Shown here piece after piece: positions 35,399 through 44,341 of a stretch of DNA of 64,000 bases. Positions within the stretch are counted from its first letter, which is position 1. Each line of letters starts with the position of its first letter. The stretch is from Exiguobacterium indicum HHS 31 (lineage in GTDB: Bacteria; Bacillota; Bacilli; Exiguobacteriales; Exiguobacteriaceae): assembly GCF_001939065.1 (NCBI RefSeq), contig NZ_MPSZ01000001.1:310001-374000 (forward strand), written 5' to 3'. The translations under genes were made by a program, and so were the position numbers. A model generated the notes under the pieces. The model had not been told where the DNA came from. It worked only from the letters and a program-made list of their open reading frames with translations, and did not search any database.

Positions 35399-36403
35399 AT
35401 GAAACCACCACGTTTACAAAAAGGGGATAAGATTGCCATCGTCTCACCGGCGTCTGCTGTCGCAGCATACGTACCGCGTCGTCTCGCCCGCGGTATCGCA
35501 ACACTTGAAAAAATGGGCTTTGAGGTCGTCTTGATGCCGAACGCAACAGCTGTCCATAGTCATACGGCAGGAACGATCGGGGAACGGCTACAAGATTTAC
35601 ATATGGCGTTCGCTGATCCGTCGATCAAGGCTATCATCTCGACGATCGGTGGGTTTAACTCGCACCAGCTACTCGACGAACTCGATTATGAATTAATCCG
35701 GAACAATCCGAAGATCTTCGTAGGTTACAGCGATATCACGGCACTGTTTGCTGGGATCTATCAGCAGACAGGATTGACGACGTTCGTCGGACCCGCACTG
35801 CTGACGCAGTTCGGTCAATTCGATGGTCTTGATCCGTATACAGAAGAATCGTTCAAACGTACGTTCATGCAGACGGAGCCGATTGGTCGGATCGAAGCGT
35901 CTGAGGAGTGGACAGATGAGGTTTTACGCTGGGATGTCGCGGACGACCGAAGACGAGAACATCAAGTGAACGCAGGGTACACGATCGTTAAGACCGGTGC
36001 CGCAGAAGGTCCGATTCTGACGGGGAACACGGGAACACTTTTACTGCTTGCCGGAACACCTTACTTGCCATCGTTTGACGGTGTCGTCTTGATGCTTGAG
36101 GATGACGAGAGTGAGACACCAGAAACGATCGACCGGTATTTCACGCAATTGCGACACATGGGTGCGTATGACAAGATTGCGGCACTCGTCGTCGGACGCT
36201 TCCCGCGAAAAGTCGATTTTGACCCGGACTTCCCGCTCAAGGACATCATTCTGCGCGCGACGCGAGGCTATGATTTCCCGATCATTCTCGATGCGGACTT
36301 CGGGCATACGGATCCCGTCACGACACTCGCGAATGGGGTGCAGATTCGTGTCGAAGCAACGGATTCGGTGACACTCGATGTGTTAGAGGCAGCCGTCGAG
36401 TAA
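35399..36403 (+). CDS. S66 family peptidase (LD-carboxypeptidase/MccF-like)
   Basis: This is a 334-residue serine peptidase of family S66, which includes LD-carboxypeptidase A of peptidoglycan recycling and the microcin self-immunity protein MccF. The N-terminal KGDKIAIVSPAS, the nucleophile S111 in FVGYSDITAL, the glutamate region VLMLEDDES and the histidine in DFGHTDPVTT fit the Ser-Glu-His triad. Length and the long insert favour the MccF-like group. No signal peptide is present, so it acts in the cytoplasm. AAGGGGGAA precedes the ATG. Confidence 0.87.
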   Translation: MKPPRLQKGDKIAIVSPASAVAAYVPRRLARGIATLEKMGFEVVLMPNATAVHSHTAGTIGERLQDLHMAFADPSIKAIISTIGGFNSHQLLDELDYELIRNNPKIFVGYSDITALFAGIYQQTGLTTFVGPALLTQFGQFDGLDPYTEESFKRTFMQTEPIGRIEASEEWTDEVLRWDVADDRRREHQVNAGYTIVKTGAAEGPILTGNTGTLLLLAGTPYLPSFDGVVLMLEDDESETPETIDRYFTQLRHMGAYDKIAALVVGRFPRKVDFDPDFPLKDIILRATRGYDFPIILDADFGHTDPVTTLANGVQIRVEATDSVTLDVLEAAVE

Positions 36404-36506
36404 AAAGGTCTGCACGACGCCTTGAAATTTGGTACACTGTACCATGGAATCACGATCTTGAATCGTGACGAATCTCCTGCTGAAAAGCACGAAAGGTTGG
36501 TCAAAC
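36404..36506. other. Leader of ppiB with small hairpin
   Basis: Contains TCACGATCTTGAATCGTGA, an 8-bp imperfect hairpin near 36450-36468, and GAAAGG before the ppiB start. No clear promoter was assigned. Confidence 0.35.
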
Positions 36507-36944
36507 ATGCAAAAAACTGGTCATATCTTATTAGAAGATGGAAATAAAATCGAATTCGAATTGTTCAACGATGAAGCACCGATCACGACTGAAAACTTCG
36601 AAAACCTTGCGAACTCGAACTTCTACGATGGATTGAACTTCCACCGTGTCATCCCAGGCTTCGTCTCACAAGGCGGATGCCCAATCGGAAACGGTACAGG
36701 CGGTTCAGGAAAAACGATTCCTTGTGAAACGTCAACATCATACCCACACAAACACAAGGCGGGTTCACTCTCGATGGCACACGCTGGTCGTAACACAGGA
36801 TCAAGCCAATTCTTCATCGTACACGAGCCACAACCGCACCTCGACGGCGTACACACGGTCTTCGGACAAGTGACTTCAGGTCTCGAACATGCACAAAAAA
36901 TGAAGCAAGGCGCTGGCATCAAAGAAATCCGCGTCGAAGCGTAA
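36507..36944 (+). CDS. ppiB: Cyclophilin-type peptidyl-prolyl isomerase
   Basis: This is a 145-residue cytoplasmic cyclophilin that catalyses proline cis/trans isomerisation. Active-site motifs are [13 protein letters not shown] (about 48-60), [18 protein letters not shown] (about 90-107) and [12 protein letters not shown]. The N-terminal ORF extension upstream has no ribosome binding site; GAAAGG lies about 12 bases before the ATG at 36507. In B. subtilis ppiB lies upstream of the rib operon and scpAB, the same relative place as here. Confidence 0.93.
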   Translation: MQKTGHILLEDGNKIEFELFNDEAPITTENFENLANSNFYDGLNFHRVIPGFVSQGGCPIGNGTGGSGKTIPCETSTSYPHKHKAGSLSMAHAGRNTGSSQFFIVHEPQPHLDGVHTVFGQVTSGLEHAQKMKQGAGIKEIRVEA

Positions 36945-36951
36945 GTTCTTG

Positions 36952-36990
36952 CTCCTCTTCGAACGTTCGAAGAGGAGTTTTTCTTTTTTT
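36952..36990 (+). terminator. Terminator of ppiB
   Basis: A perfect 26-base palindrome formed by CTCCTCTTCGAAC and GTTCGAAGAGGAG is followed by a T-rich tract. Confidence 0.9.
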
Positions 36991-37041
36991 AGAACCGGGT
37001 ACAATCAGTAAGGGAACTCAACTCGAAAAGGAGTGTTTGTC

Positions 37042-37569
37042 ATGCGTTTAGAAGGAAAACGAATCATCCAAGTCGTCAGCAATGACTTCGAGGATTTAGA
37101 ATTATGGTATCCTGTCCATCGCTTGCGTGAAGAAGGCGCGATCGTCGACATCGTTGGTGAGAAGGCAGATGAGACGTATATCGGGAAGTACGGTGTTCCG
37201 ATCAAATCGAATAAGACGTTCGATGAGATTAATCCAGCAGAATACGATGCGATTCTTGTTCCGGGTGGTTGGTCACCCGATCTGTTACGCCGCTTTGACT
37301 CTGTCCTGAACATGGTGCGTCATTTTGACCAGAACAAACAACCGATTGGTCAAATCTGCCACGCTGGTTGGGTGCTGATCTCTGCTGGCATCTTAAAAGG
37401 CGTCAACGTCACGAGTACGCCAGGGATCAAGGATGACATGACGAATGCGGGTGCGATTTGGCATGATGAAGCTGTCGTCGTCGACGGACATATCGTCTCG
37501 AGTCGTCGTCCACCCGATCTACCGGACTACATGCGTGCCTTCATCCAAGTGATGGAAGAACAAGCGTGA
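37042..37569 (+). CDS. DJ-1/PfpI family protein (PfpI type)
   Basis: This is a 175-residue PfpI-type member of the DJ-1 superfamily, like B. subtilis general stress proteins YfkM/YraA. The conserved cysteine is in GQICHAGWVL (near 108), the glutamate in DLELWYP near the N-terminus, and VPGGWSPDLLR is the third hallmark. Deglycase, chaperone or protease activity has been claimed for relatives; the true activity is unresolved. AAGGAG precedes the ATG at 37042. It occupies the place of the riboflavin genes of B. subtilis. Confidence 0.85.
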   Translation: MRLEGKRIIQVVSNDFEDLELWYPVHRLREEGAIVDIVGEKADETYIGKYGVPIKSNKTFDEINPAEYDAILVPGGWSPDLLRRFDSVLNMVRHFDQNKQPIGQICHAGWVLISAGILKGVNVTSTPGIKDDMTNAGAIWHDEAVVVDGHIVSSRRPPDLPDYMRAFIQVMEEQA

Positions 37570-37574
37570 TTCAG

Positions 37575-37611
37575 ATGCAGGGGACGTCACGAGACGGACT
37601 CCTGCATTTTC
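37575..37611 (+). terminator. Probable terminator of the PfpI gene
   Basis: ATGCAGG and CCTGCAT pair across a loop with inner GACGTC/GACGGAC pairing, followed by TTTTC. Confidence 0.55.
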
Positions 37612-37720
37612 ATGGATTATGAAAAAAATGCAGTAATTCTGTGTGAGAAGGTGTAGAATGAATGAGTCTCAGTCGTTCATACTCCTGAGAGTTGTTGAAA
37701 TTAGGAAGGTGTAGAATCAC

Positions 37721-38068
37721 ATGCTAGTAAAATATAAGAAGTTGAATGAACGGACCGCGATGGGGCTGATCGCCTTTTCGTGCGAAGTGAAGGATCCGAA
37801 GTATTTGCTTGAAACGGTTCAAGCCTATGAACAGGAAGAAGACCAACGCTTGTATTTGTACAAACAAGATGAGGATTTCGTCGGTGTCATCGGGTTTCAA
37901 TTAATGGATGGCCATGCTGAATTGAAACATATCGCATTATCACCGTCTTTCCGTGGAGAACGGATGTCGTATCTCCTACTCGATGAAGCAGCCAAACTTC
38001 TTCGAACGGATATTACGGGTGCGACCGAAGAGACGCAACGCCTCGTCGACAAATGGAAAAATCAATAA
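37721..38068 (+). CDS. ribT: RibT-like GNAT acetyltransferase
   Basis: This is a 115-residue protein of the GNAT acetyltransferase fold, resembling RibT encoded at the end of the B. subtilis riboflavin operon. The start LVKYKKLNERTAMGLIAF and the core HIALSPSFRGERMSYLLLDEA (acetyl-CoA loop region) fit, although the usual Q/RxxGxG loop is degenerate (RGERMS). The acceptor is unknown. The riboflavin genes themselves are not next to it, and no FMN riboswitch is visible upstream. AGGAAGGTG precedes the ATG. The symbol is supported mainly by synteny with ypuF and scpAB. Confidence 0.75.
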   Translation: MLVKYKKLNERTAMGLIAFSCEVKDPKYLLETVQAYEQEEDQRLYLYKQDEDFVGVIGFQLMDGHAELKHIALSPSFRGERMSYLLLDEAAKLLRTDITGATEETQRLVDKWKNQ

Positions 38069-38101
38069 AAAGACCGGTCCATGGCTCAGATGGACCGGTC
38101 T
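38066..38101 (-). terminator. Terminator of the DUF309 gene
   Basis: AGACCGGTCCAT and ATGGACCGGTCT form a perfect 12-bp stem. The T-run lies on the minus-strand side. The stop codon of the DUF309 gene lies in the hairpin loop. It may also stop ribT transcription weakly. Confidence 0.85.
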
Positions 38102-38550
38102 CTTCGGTTTTGTAGCGCTTCTTGTCGTGCCGTGACGACATCCGTACGATCGCGCAAACGGTGTTTATGCGTCACATAGTCGAGATCAGGTGCTGTCGCT
38201 TCAAGTGCGACGGTTCGGATGACGTCCGGGAAGACAGGTAACGGGATGTGCCGATAGATCTTATTCGTAAAATGGTCGCGATGATCGAGCAAATATGAGA
38301 CGTCGATCCCGGACGCAATCAGTGTTGCCCGGTGGCGTTCGATTTTATCGAATGCTTTCGCATATGTCCGCTGTGCCCCAGTCGTATTGCCGCGGCGGTG
38401 ATGATAGCGGGCGACGGCCAGCTGGATCAGACCGACAAGCGCCTCGTCCTGGCGTTGTCCTTCTTGCCAGACTTCCTCTAAGATTTCATGGCACTCGAAG
38501 TAATCGTGCCGAATGTTGAATTCAAATACGAATCGTTCAATCGGATTCAT
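38086..38550 (-). CDS. ypuF: DUF309 protein (YpuF)
   Basis: This is a 154-residue DUF309 protein. The signature HDYFECHEILEEVW is at about residues 15-28, followed by LIQLAVARYHHRRGN. The function is unknown; the histidine/glutamate pattern suggests a metal site, which is inference. B. subtilis ypuF lies between ribT and scpA in the same direction, but here the gene is on the opposite strand, convergent with ribT and divergent from scpA. The C-terminal extension after residue 125 is rich in charged residues. Confidence 0.83.
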   Translation of the reverse strand: MNPIERFVFEFNIRHDYFECHEILEEVWQEGQRQDEALVGLIQLAVARYHHRRGNTTGAQRTYAKAFDKIERHRATLIASGIDVSYLLDHRDHFTNKIYRHIPLPVFPDVIRTVALEATAPDLDYVTHKHRLRDRTDVVTARQEALQNRRDRSI

Positions 38551-38642
38551 GGAATCACCTCTTCCTTTGAATATAACATAGTCGAACCCATCCGTTGTAT
38601 GGTATACTAAGGCGCAAAAAACGTTGATGGGCAGGGAGAATC

Positions 38643-39398
38643 ATGGAATCATACAGTGTAAAGATGGATGCGTTTGAAGGCCCGCTGGACTTGCTGTTAC
38701 ACTTGGTTGGTAAATTAGAAATCGATATTTATGATATATCCGTTTCCATGGTGACGGATCAATATGTGTCCTATATCCGTGCGATGCAGCATCTTGAACT
38801 AGATGTTGCTAGTGAATATCTTGTCATGGCAGCGACGCTGTTGCAACTGAAAAGCAAACAACTCTTGCCGATCGAACAGACGGAATACGATGAGATTCCT
38901 GATTTCGAGGAAGAACCGACACGAGAAGGTCTGATTCAACAGTTGATCGAGTATAAAGCATATAAGGAAGCAGCACTCGTCCTGAAAGAAAAGGAAGAGG
39001 CACGCCTTGAACTGTTCTCGAAACAACCAGAGGATTTGATGCGTTATCTCGACACGGATGCACAAGAGTATAACGGTACGTTATCACTGAGTGATTTATT
39101 ACGTGCTTACGAAAAAATGCGCCAACGGGAAGCCTGGAAGGTACGCCGTTCGAAGACGGTCAAACGGGAAGAACGTTCACTCGAGCAACAGATGGAGTCC
39201 GTTGCCCGGTACGTCGCGACCCGTGAGCGGACGACATTCTTCGGTTTTTTTGCGGAGCAACCGACGGTCGAAGAACTAGTCGTCAGCTTCCTCGCTGTTC
39301 TTGAGCTCGTGAAGCAACGGGTCATTGATTGTGAACAGATGACCGATGATATCCTATTGCGGAGCATGGTGAAGGAGGAGAGTCAGATTGGCGTATGA
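38643..39398 (+). CDS. scpA: Segregation and condensation protein A
   Basis: This is the 251-residue kleisin subunit of the SMC-ScpAB condensin. The N-terminal SMC-binding part ([25 protein letters not shown], seen in pieces FEGPLDLLL and IDIYDI) and the [11 protein letters not shown] helix are typical. The C-terminal winged helix ends the protein. It overlaps scpB by 11 bases. A TATACT-like -10 box lies near 38602, so this may start the scpAB-rluB operon. Confidence 0.94.
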   Translation: MESYSVKMDAFEGPLDLLLHLVGKLEIDIYDISVSMVTDQYVSYIRAMQHLELDVASEYLVMAATLLQLKSKQLLPIEQTEYDEIPDFEEEPTREGLIQQLIEYKAYKEAALVLKEKEEARLELFSKQPEDLMRYLDTDAQEYNGTLSLSDLLRAYEKMRQREAWKVRRSKTVKREERSLEQQMESVARYVATRERTTFFGFFAEQPTVEELVVSFLAVLELVKQRVIDCEQMTDDILLRSMVKEESQIGV

Positions 39399-39960
39399 AC
39401 AAATCATTGAGAGCCTGTTATTCGTCGTCGGAGACGATGGAATCGATCCGCGTGGTCTCAGTCAAGCGCTAGAGATCAGTGAAGCGGCAGCGCGTGAACA
39501 GTTGCTGGCTCTTCAAACGACATTCGAAGCAGAGCAGCGTGTGTTGCAAATCGTGGAGTCGGGTGGTGTCTTTAAGATGGTGACACGAAAAGAGATGTCG
39601 CCATATATTCAGGCATATGCCGGTTCGCTCGCAGAAGATTCCTTGTCTCGAGCAGCAATGGAGACACTCGTCATCATCGCATACAAGCAACCCGTCACAC
39701 GTGCTGACATCGAAGTCGTTCGTGGTGTGAAGACGGAGCGTGTCATCCATACGTTAAGTGCAAAAGGTTTGATTGAAGAGGCGGGACGCGCCAAAGGCGT
39801 CGGTCGCGCAAAATTGTATAAAACGACGGATCATTTCCTGGACCATTTTGGTCTGAACAGTATTGAAGAGTTGCCGCCACTCGAGTTCGAAGAAACGTTC
39901 GAATCGGATGGAGATCTCTTCTTCCGGAATGATCCTTCATTAGAGGAGAGAGTGAATTAA
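39388..39960 (+). CDS. scpB: Segregation and condensation protein B
   Basis: This is a 190-residue ScpB with two tandem winged-helix domains. [22 protein letters not shown] is characteristic (AYKQPVTR at about 96-103). The start is a TTG at 39388 with AAGGAGGAG nine bases upstream, inside the end of scpA. Its stop overlaps the rluB start. It works as a dimer on ScpA in chromosome condensation. Confidence 0.94.
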   Translation: MAYEQIIESLLFVVGDDGIDPRGLSQALEISEAAAREQLLALQTTFEAEQRVLQIVESGGVFKMVTRKEMSPYIQAYAGSLAEDSLSRAAMETLVIIAYKQPVTRADIEVVRGVKTERVIHTLSAKGLIEEAGRAKGVGRAKLYKTTDHFLDHFGLNSIEELPPLEFEETFESDGDLFFRNDPSLEERVN

Positions 39961-40721
39961 TGGAACGGTTACAAAAAATCATCGCACAAGCAGGTGTCGC
40001 TTCGCGGCGTAAAGCAGAGGAATTGATCACAGCAGGTCGCGTCAAGGTCAACGGAAAAGTCATCACGGAGCTTGGAACGAAAGTCGGAGCACGTGCCGAA
40101 GTCGAAGTAGACGGTGTGAAGCTCGAACGGGAAGAACACGTCTACTACATGCTCTATAAACCAACAGGTGTCGTTTCGACGGTTGAAGACGACAAAGGAC
40201 GTAAGACGGTCGTCGATCTCGTACCACCCGGACACCGTGTCTTCCCAGTCGGTCGACTCGACTACAATACGAGCGGTCTTCTTTTAATGACGAATGACGG
40301 TGAATTCTCGAACCTCTTGCTTCACCCGAAATATAAGGTACCGAAGCGTTATATCGTCAAAATCAAAGGTGTACCAGAATACTTCCACGTCAAAGGTCTT
40401 GAAAAAGGTGTCGTCTTACCGGATGGTTTCAAGACAGGTAAAGCACGTGTCGAGATGCGCGATATCGATAAGAAGAAAAATACAGCGATTCTTGAAATGG
40501 TCATCTACGAGGGACATAACCGTCAAGTCCGTCAAATGGTCGAGACACTCGGTTCGGAAGTCTTGAAGTTGAAACGTGAACAGTTCGGTTTCTTGACACT
40601 GGCCGGTCTTACTTCTGGCGAGTGGCGTGAACTTTCAAAAAAAGAAGTCAATCAATTGCGTGAGCTAGCGGATCCAGCCGCTCCACCTACGAAAAGACGT
40701 AAGAACACAAAAAAACGTTAA
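39960..40721 (+). CDS. rluB: 23S rRNA pseudouridine synthase RluB
   Basis: This is a 253-residue pseudouridine synthase of the RsuA/RluB group that modifies 23S rRNA. It has an N-terminal S4 RNA-binding domain (RLQKIIAQAGVASRRKAEELI) and the catalytic motif VGRLDYNTSGLLLMTNDG with the active aspartate near residue 101. The C-terminal tail is lysine/arginine rich. It overlaps scpB by one base. In B. subtilis ypuI, dacB and spmAB lie between scpB and rluB; here they are absent. Confidence 0.93.
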   Translation: MERLQKIIAQAGVASRRKAEELITAGRVKVNGKVITELGTKVGARAEVEVDGVKLEREEHVYYMLYKPTGVVSTVEDDKGRKTVVDLVPPGHRVFPVGRLDYNTSGLLLMTNDGEFSNLLLHPKYKVPKRYIVKIKGVPEYFHVKGLEKGVVLPDGFKTGKARVEMRDIDKKKNTAILEMVIYEGHNRQVRQMVETLGSEVLKLKREQFGFLTLAGLTSGEWRELSKKEVNQLRELADPAAPPTKRRKNTKKR

Positions 40722-40730
40722 TTTGTAAAG

Positions 40731-40768
40731 CGAGAAGCTCATCCTCCGGGTTGAGTTTTCTTTTTTTG
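40731..40768 (+). terminator. Weak terminator after rluB
   Basis: GCTCATCC and GGGTTGAG form an imperfect stem followed by TTTTC and seven T. Confidence 0.55.
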
Positions 40769-40827
40769 TGACAAAACGATTAACGAATTTCACATTTTGT
40801 CAACGGTAAAGCGATTTCAAGTACAAT
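40769..40827 (+). promoter_or_regulatory. res operon promoter with inverted repeat
   Basis: TTGTCA (40797-40802) and TACAAT (40822-40827) with a 19-base spacer form a probable promoter. TGACAAAA (40769-40776) and TTTTGTCA (40795-40802) are perfect inverted repeats that overlap the -35 box, a possible operator. Confidence 0.55.
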
Positions 40828-40847
40828 ATGGGTGGAGGCGGTAAAAT

Positions 40848-41438
40848 ATGAAAAAAACGAAACAAAATCCGGAAGAACGCTTAGCAGCGGCCCAGCAAAA
40901 AAAGAAGAAACGCTCCTTCTGGCGTCTGATGATCATGACGATTGTCTTGTTCGCCGGAGCAGTCGTCATCATGCAATTCGTCGATCAAGCGACACGTGAT
41001 AAAAACGGTCGTGTCATGGCAGGCGATGATGCCCCTGGTTTCGCACTCGTCGATCTATATGGTGAGAAACAGCACTCGATGGACGAATACAAAGGAAAAG
41101 GACTTTTACTCAATTTCTGGGGAACATTCTGTGAACCATGTAAGAAAGAGATGCCATTGATCAATGACAACTATCAGATGATGCAAGACCAAGGCGTCAA
41201 TTTCGTAGCGGTCAATGTCGGTGAAACACCGGTTCGTGTCTCAAGCTTCATCAAGGATATTGGCGGAACGGACTATCCGATTCTCATGGATACGAACAGT
41301 TCGGTCGAGAAGGCTTACGGGATCTACAACTTACCTGTGACGTTCATCATCAATAAAAAAGGTGAAGTCGTCGAGAAGTATGAAGGTGAGATTGATCAAG
41401 CGAAGCTCGAAGAGATGGTGAAGAAGGCGAACGAGTAA
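40848..41438 (+). CDS. resA: Thiol-disulfide oxidoreductase ResA
   Basis: This is a 196-residue membrane-anchored thioredoxin-like protein that reduces apocytochrome c outside the membrane before haem attachment. One membrane segment (about 24-42) follows a basic N-terminus. The redox motif is CEPC in WGTFCEPCKKEMP near residue 91, as in B. subtilis ResA. The cis-proline region is NLPVTFII. GGAGGCGG precedes the ATG. It is the first gene of resABC, with resDE following. Confidence 0.95.
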   Translation: MKKTKQNPEERLAAAQQKKKKRSFWRLMIMTIVLFAGAVVIMQFVDQATRDKNGRVMAGDDAPGFALVDLYGEKQHSMDEYKGKGLLLNFWGTFCEPCKKEMPLINDNYQMMQDQGVNFVAVNVGETPVRVSSFIKDIGGTDYPILMDTNSSVEKAYGIYNLPVTFIINKKGEVVEKYEGEIDQAKLEEMVKKANE

Positions 41439-41460
41439 CGCATCGAAGGGGGATTTAAGG

Positions 41461-43008
41461 ATGCAGGAGCAAGAAGATTTCAAACAACTGGACATGCGTT
41501 ACGAGGAAGCGGAGCTTCGATCGAAACGTAAGAATCCATCTTGGATCGACCGGGCATGGACGTTCTTCTCGTCCGTCAAGGTCGGGTTATGGTTGATTGC
41601 CTTGATCATCATCGCGAGCGGGGTCGGAACGATCTTCCCGCAAGAGATGTATATTCCACAGGCAACACCACCAGAAGAGTTTTACCAAAAGGAATACGGC
41701 ACGGCAGGTGACATCTACTATACGTTAGGATTCCATAACCTATTTGAATCATGGTGGTATATCGGATTGATCACGCTTTTATTACTCTCGATCATCATCG
41801 TGTCGATTGACCGATTCTTCCCGCTCTACCGAGCACTGAAGAAACAACCGGTCATCCAGTCGGACCGTTTCATGAACGGTCAGCGATTTGGCGCGGAAGC
41901 GACTGGCGATGTCAAAAAAATCGATGCGATCGCACCGTTGCTTGAGAAAAAAGGCTATAAAGTCCGTCGACAAGACGGGGCACTCTTAGCGGAAAAGCAA
42001 CGTTTCGGACGATGGGGTCCATACATCAATCATATCGGACTCGTCTTATTCTTCGGTGGTGCGATGCTTCGAGTCGTACCAGGGATGCACGAAGATGAAT
42101 TACTTTGGCTCCGCGAAGGAGAGACGTTGCCGATCGAGGCGACGGACAATCAGTACTACTTGAAAAATGAAGCGTTCAACATCGAGTTCTATGATCCTGA
42201 GAAGGTCGATGAGAAGTTCAAGAAATCACTTGAAGCAGCAGGCGGAAACGTACCGAAGAACTATGATACGAAGATGACGCTGTACAAGAAAGTCGGCGAA
42301 ACATCCGATTTCAAACCGAAGCTTGAAGAAATCAAGTCAGGTGAGACGGCAGTCAACCGCCCATTCGAATTCGATGATTATCAAGTCTTCCAGGAACAAT
42401 ACGCGGCAGATCCGGAATTCAAGACGATGTCGTTTAATATCGTCAACCAGAAGACGGACAAAGTCGTCGATACGATCAAAGTCGACTTGCGTGATCCGAA
42501 AGAAACATATGCTTTAAAAGATGGATATGAAGTCGAACTGAAGGACTTCCTTCCGGACTTCGTCGTTAAAGATGGTCAGCCAACGACGAACTCGGGACGT
42601 CCAGTCAATCCAGCCTTCGTCTTTAGTATCAAGTCACCGGAACATCCGAAAGGTGAACGGAGTTTGATTGGGATCAAATTGAACGTCGGTGGAGATGAGA
42701 ACCAGTACAAAATGGCATTCGCGGGTACGGAACTCTCGAACATCTCGGGTGTCCGGATTAAAAAAGATATGACGCTACCGTTCCTGTTTGCAGGTGGTAT
42801 CATCTTCATGGCAGGTCTATTGATCGGAATGTACTGGCCACACCGTCGTCTCTGGCTCAAAGAGAAGAACGGTCGGATCCAGATTGCTGGATTTACGAAC
42901 AAAAATGCATTGGGGCTTCAAAAAGAAGCTAATCTCGCGTTGACGGAAGTCGGTCTACCAGAACTTGAGGATCGACAAAAGTTGCGGGAAGAGGGGGAAG
43001 CTAAATGA
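41461..43008 (+). CDS. resB: Cytochrome c biogenesis protein ResB
   Basis: This is a 515-residue membrane protein of the Ccs1/ResB family that with ResC moves and attaches haem to cytochrome c. Membrane segments lie at about 32-52, 105-120, 185-205 and 440-460, with a large external domain between the last two. SSVKVGLWLIALII and FGRWGPYINHIGLVLFF are conserved blocks. AAGGGGG precedes the ATG. The stop overlaps the resC start (ATGA). Confidence 0.94.
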   Translation: MQEQEDFKQLDMRYEEAELRSKRKNPSWIDRAWTFFSSVKVGLWLIALIIIASGVGTIFPQEMYIPQATPPEEFYQKEYGTAGDIYYTLGFHNLFESWWYIGLITLLLLSIIIVSIDRFFPLYRALKKQPVIQSDRFMNGQRFGAEATGDVKKIDAIAPLLEKKGYKVRRQDGALLAEKQRFGRWGPYINHIGLVLFFGGAMLRVVPGMHEDELLWLREGETLPIEATDNQYYLKNEAFNIEFYDPEKVDEKFKKSLEAAGGNVPKNYDTKMTLYKKVGETSDFKPKLEEIKSGETAVNRPFEFDDYQVFQEQYAADPEFKTMSFNIVNQKTDKVVDTIKVDLRDPKETYALKDGYEVELKDFLPDFVVKDGQPTTNSGRPVNPAFVFSIKSPEHPKGERSLIGIKLNVGGDENQYKMAFAGTELSNISGVRIKKDMTLPFLFAGGIIFMAGLLIGMYWPHRRLWLKEKNGRIQIAGFTNKNALGLQKEANLALTEVGLPELEDRQKLREEGEAK

Positions 43009-44171
43009 ATTTGCTTCAGTTGAGCAGTAACCTGCTCCTTACATCATTCATCGTCTACCTCGTCAGTACAGGATTCTTCGCTGTAGCGACGAGTGGTAAA
43101 AAAGGACCGACGCGTTCTGGTAAAATCGCCTTTACGCTCGCGATCATCGGTTTCCTCGCGCAGCTCGGATATTTCTTCACGCGCTGGGCTGGAGCTGGGC
43201 ACGTTCCAGTTTCGAACTTATATGAATACACGACATTCTTCGGCATGATGATGGTACTTGGTTTCTTGATCGTTTATGCCATCTACAAAAACAACGTCCT
43301 TGGCTTGATTGCGATGCCAGTTGCATTGCTCGTCATCGCCTATGCGTCGATGTTCCCGGATGAAGTCCAACCGTTGATCCCAGCACTACAAAGTGTTTGG
43401 CTCAAAATCCACGTCACGACGGCAGCGCTCGGCGAAGGGATTCTTGCCGTCAGCTTCGCGACGGGATTACTGTATCTGATTCACGCGACGGATTTCAGTA
43501 AGGAATCGAAAACACGGACGTGGCTCGAAGTCGTCATGTTCTCACTCGCATGTGTTGTCGGTTACATCTTAGTTGGGCTGTTGTTCAAAGCAACAGGTTC
43601 TGCATCGACGATCGAATACGTTGCGAAAAACGGTGCAACGATGACACATGACTACGCGATGCCAGTCTTGACCGGTCCTGAAGGCGGAAAAGTCTTATCG
43701 GGTTCAGGTGCCGTCATCGAATTACCGAACTTCTTGAACGCGAACAAAGTCAATACGGTCTTATGGTCGATCATTGGTGGCGTCGTCTTATACGTCTTGC
43801 TTCGCTTCGTCATTCTTCGCAAGCGTCTTGCTGAGAGCTTGAAGCCGATTGCACGTAAGATTGATCTTGAGACAGCAGATGAGATCAGCTATCGTTCTGT
43901 TGCGATTGGTCTTCCAATCTTCATCCTGGGCGGTCTGATTTTCGCGATGATCTGGGCGCAAATGGCTTGGAGCCGTTACTGGGGCTGGGACCCGAAAGAG
44001 GTATGGGCACTCATTACGATGCTCTTCTACGTCTTTTATCTCCATATGCGCATCCAGCGTGGTTGGATTGGTAAAAAATCAGCTTGGTTATGTGTCGGCG
44101 GATTTGCCGTCATCATGTTCAACCTTGTCTTCGTTAACCTTGTCGTAGCAGGATTACACTCATACGCGTAA
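43005..44171 (+). CDS. resC: Cytochrome c biogenesis protein ResC (CcsA/CcsB family)
   Basis: This is a 388-residue membrane protein with about eight segments. The tryptophan-rich haem-binding motif is WGWDPKEVWALITM near residue 327, and further histidines are in KIHVTTAALGEG and the final segment. It forms the system II haem lyase with ResB. A strong terminator follows, so resDE have a separate start. Confidence 0.95.
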   Translation: MNLLQLSSNLLLTSFIVYLVSTGFFAVATSGKKGPTRSGKIAFTLAIIGFLAQLGYFFTRWAGAGHVPVSNLYEYTTFFGMMMVLGFLIVYAIYKNNVLGLIAMPVALLVIAYASMFPDEVQPLIPALQSVWLKIHVTTAALGEGILAVSFATGLLYLIHATDFSKESKTRTWLEVVMFSLACVVGYILVGLLFKATGSASTIEYVAKNGATMTHDYAMPVLTGPEGGKVLSGSGAVIELPNFLNANKVNTVLWSIIGGVVLYVLLRFVILRKRLAESLKPIARKIDLETADEISYRSVAIGLPIFILGGLIFAMIWAQMAWSRYWGWDPKEVWALITMLFYVFYLHMRIQRGWIGKKSAWLCVGGFAVIMFNLVFVNLVVAGLHSYA

Positions 44172-44179
44172 GAAAAAGC

Positions 44180-44213
44180 AAGCAGCGGACCCGGAAACGG
44201 TCCGCTGCTTTTT
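44180..44213 (+). terminator. Terminator of resABC
   Basis: AAGCAGCGGACC and GGTCCGCTGCTT pair with a 7-base loop and are followed by TTT. Confidence 0.88.
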
Positions 44214-44341
44214 CGTGTGCGTTTGACCGAAGTGTGCCTTTTCGGAGAAATCAGCCGGAGCAAGCCATTCTTTTCGTTTCATAGTATACTAAAAGAGTAG
44301 TAGGATAGAGGAGTAGAGTTTAGTTCATAGGAGGAGACAGC

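Noticed and set aside
37570-37720. FMN riboswitch before ribT
   Set aside because: None of the conserved RFN blocks is visible. The region holds only a terminator-like hairpin and the ribosome binding site.
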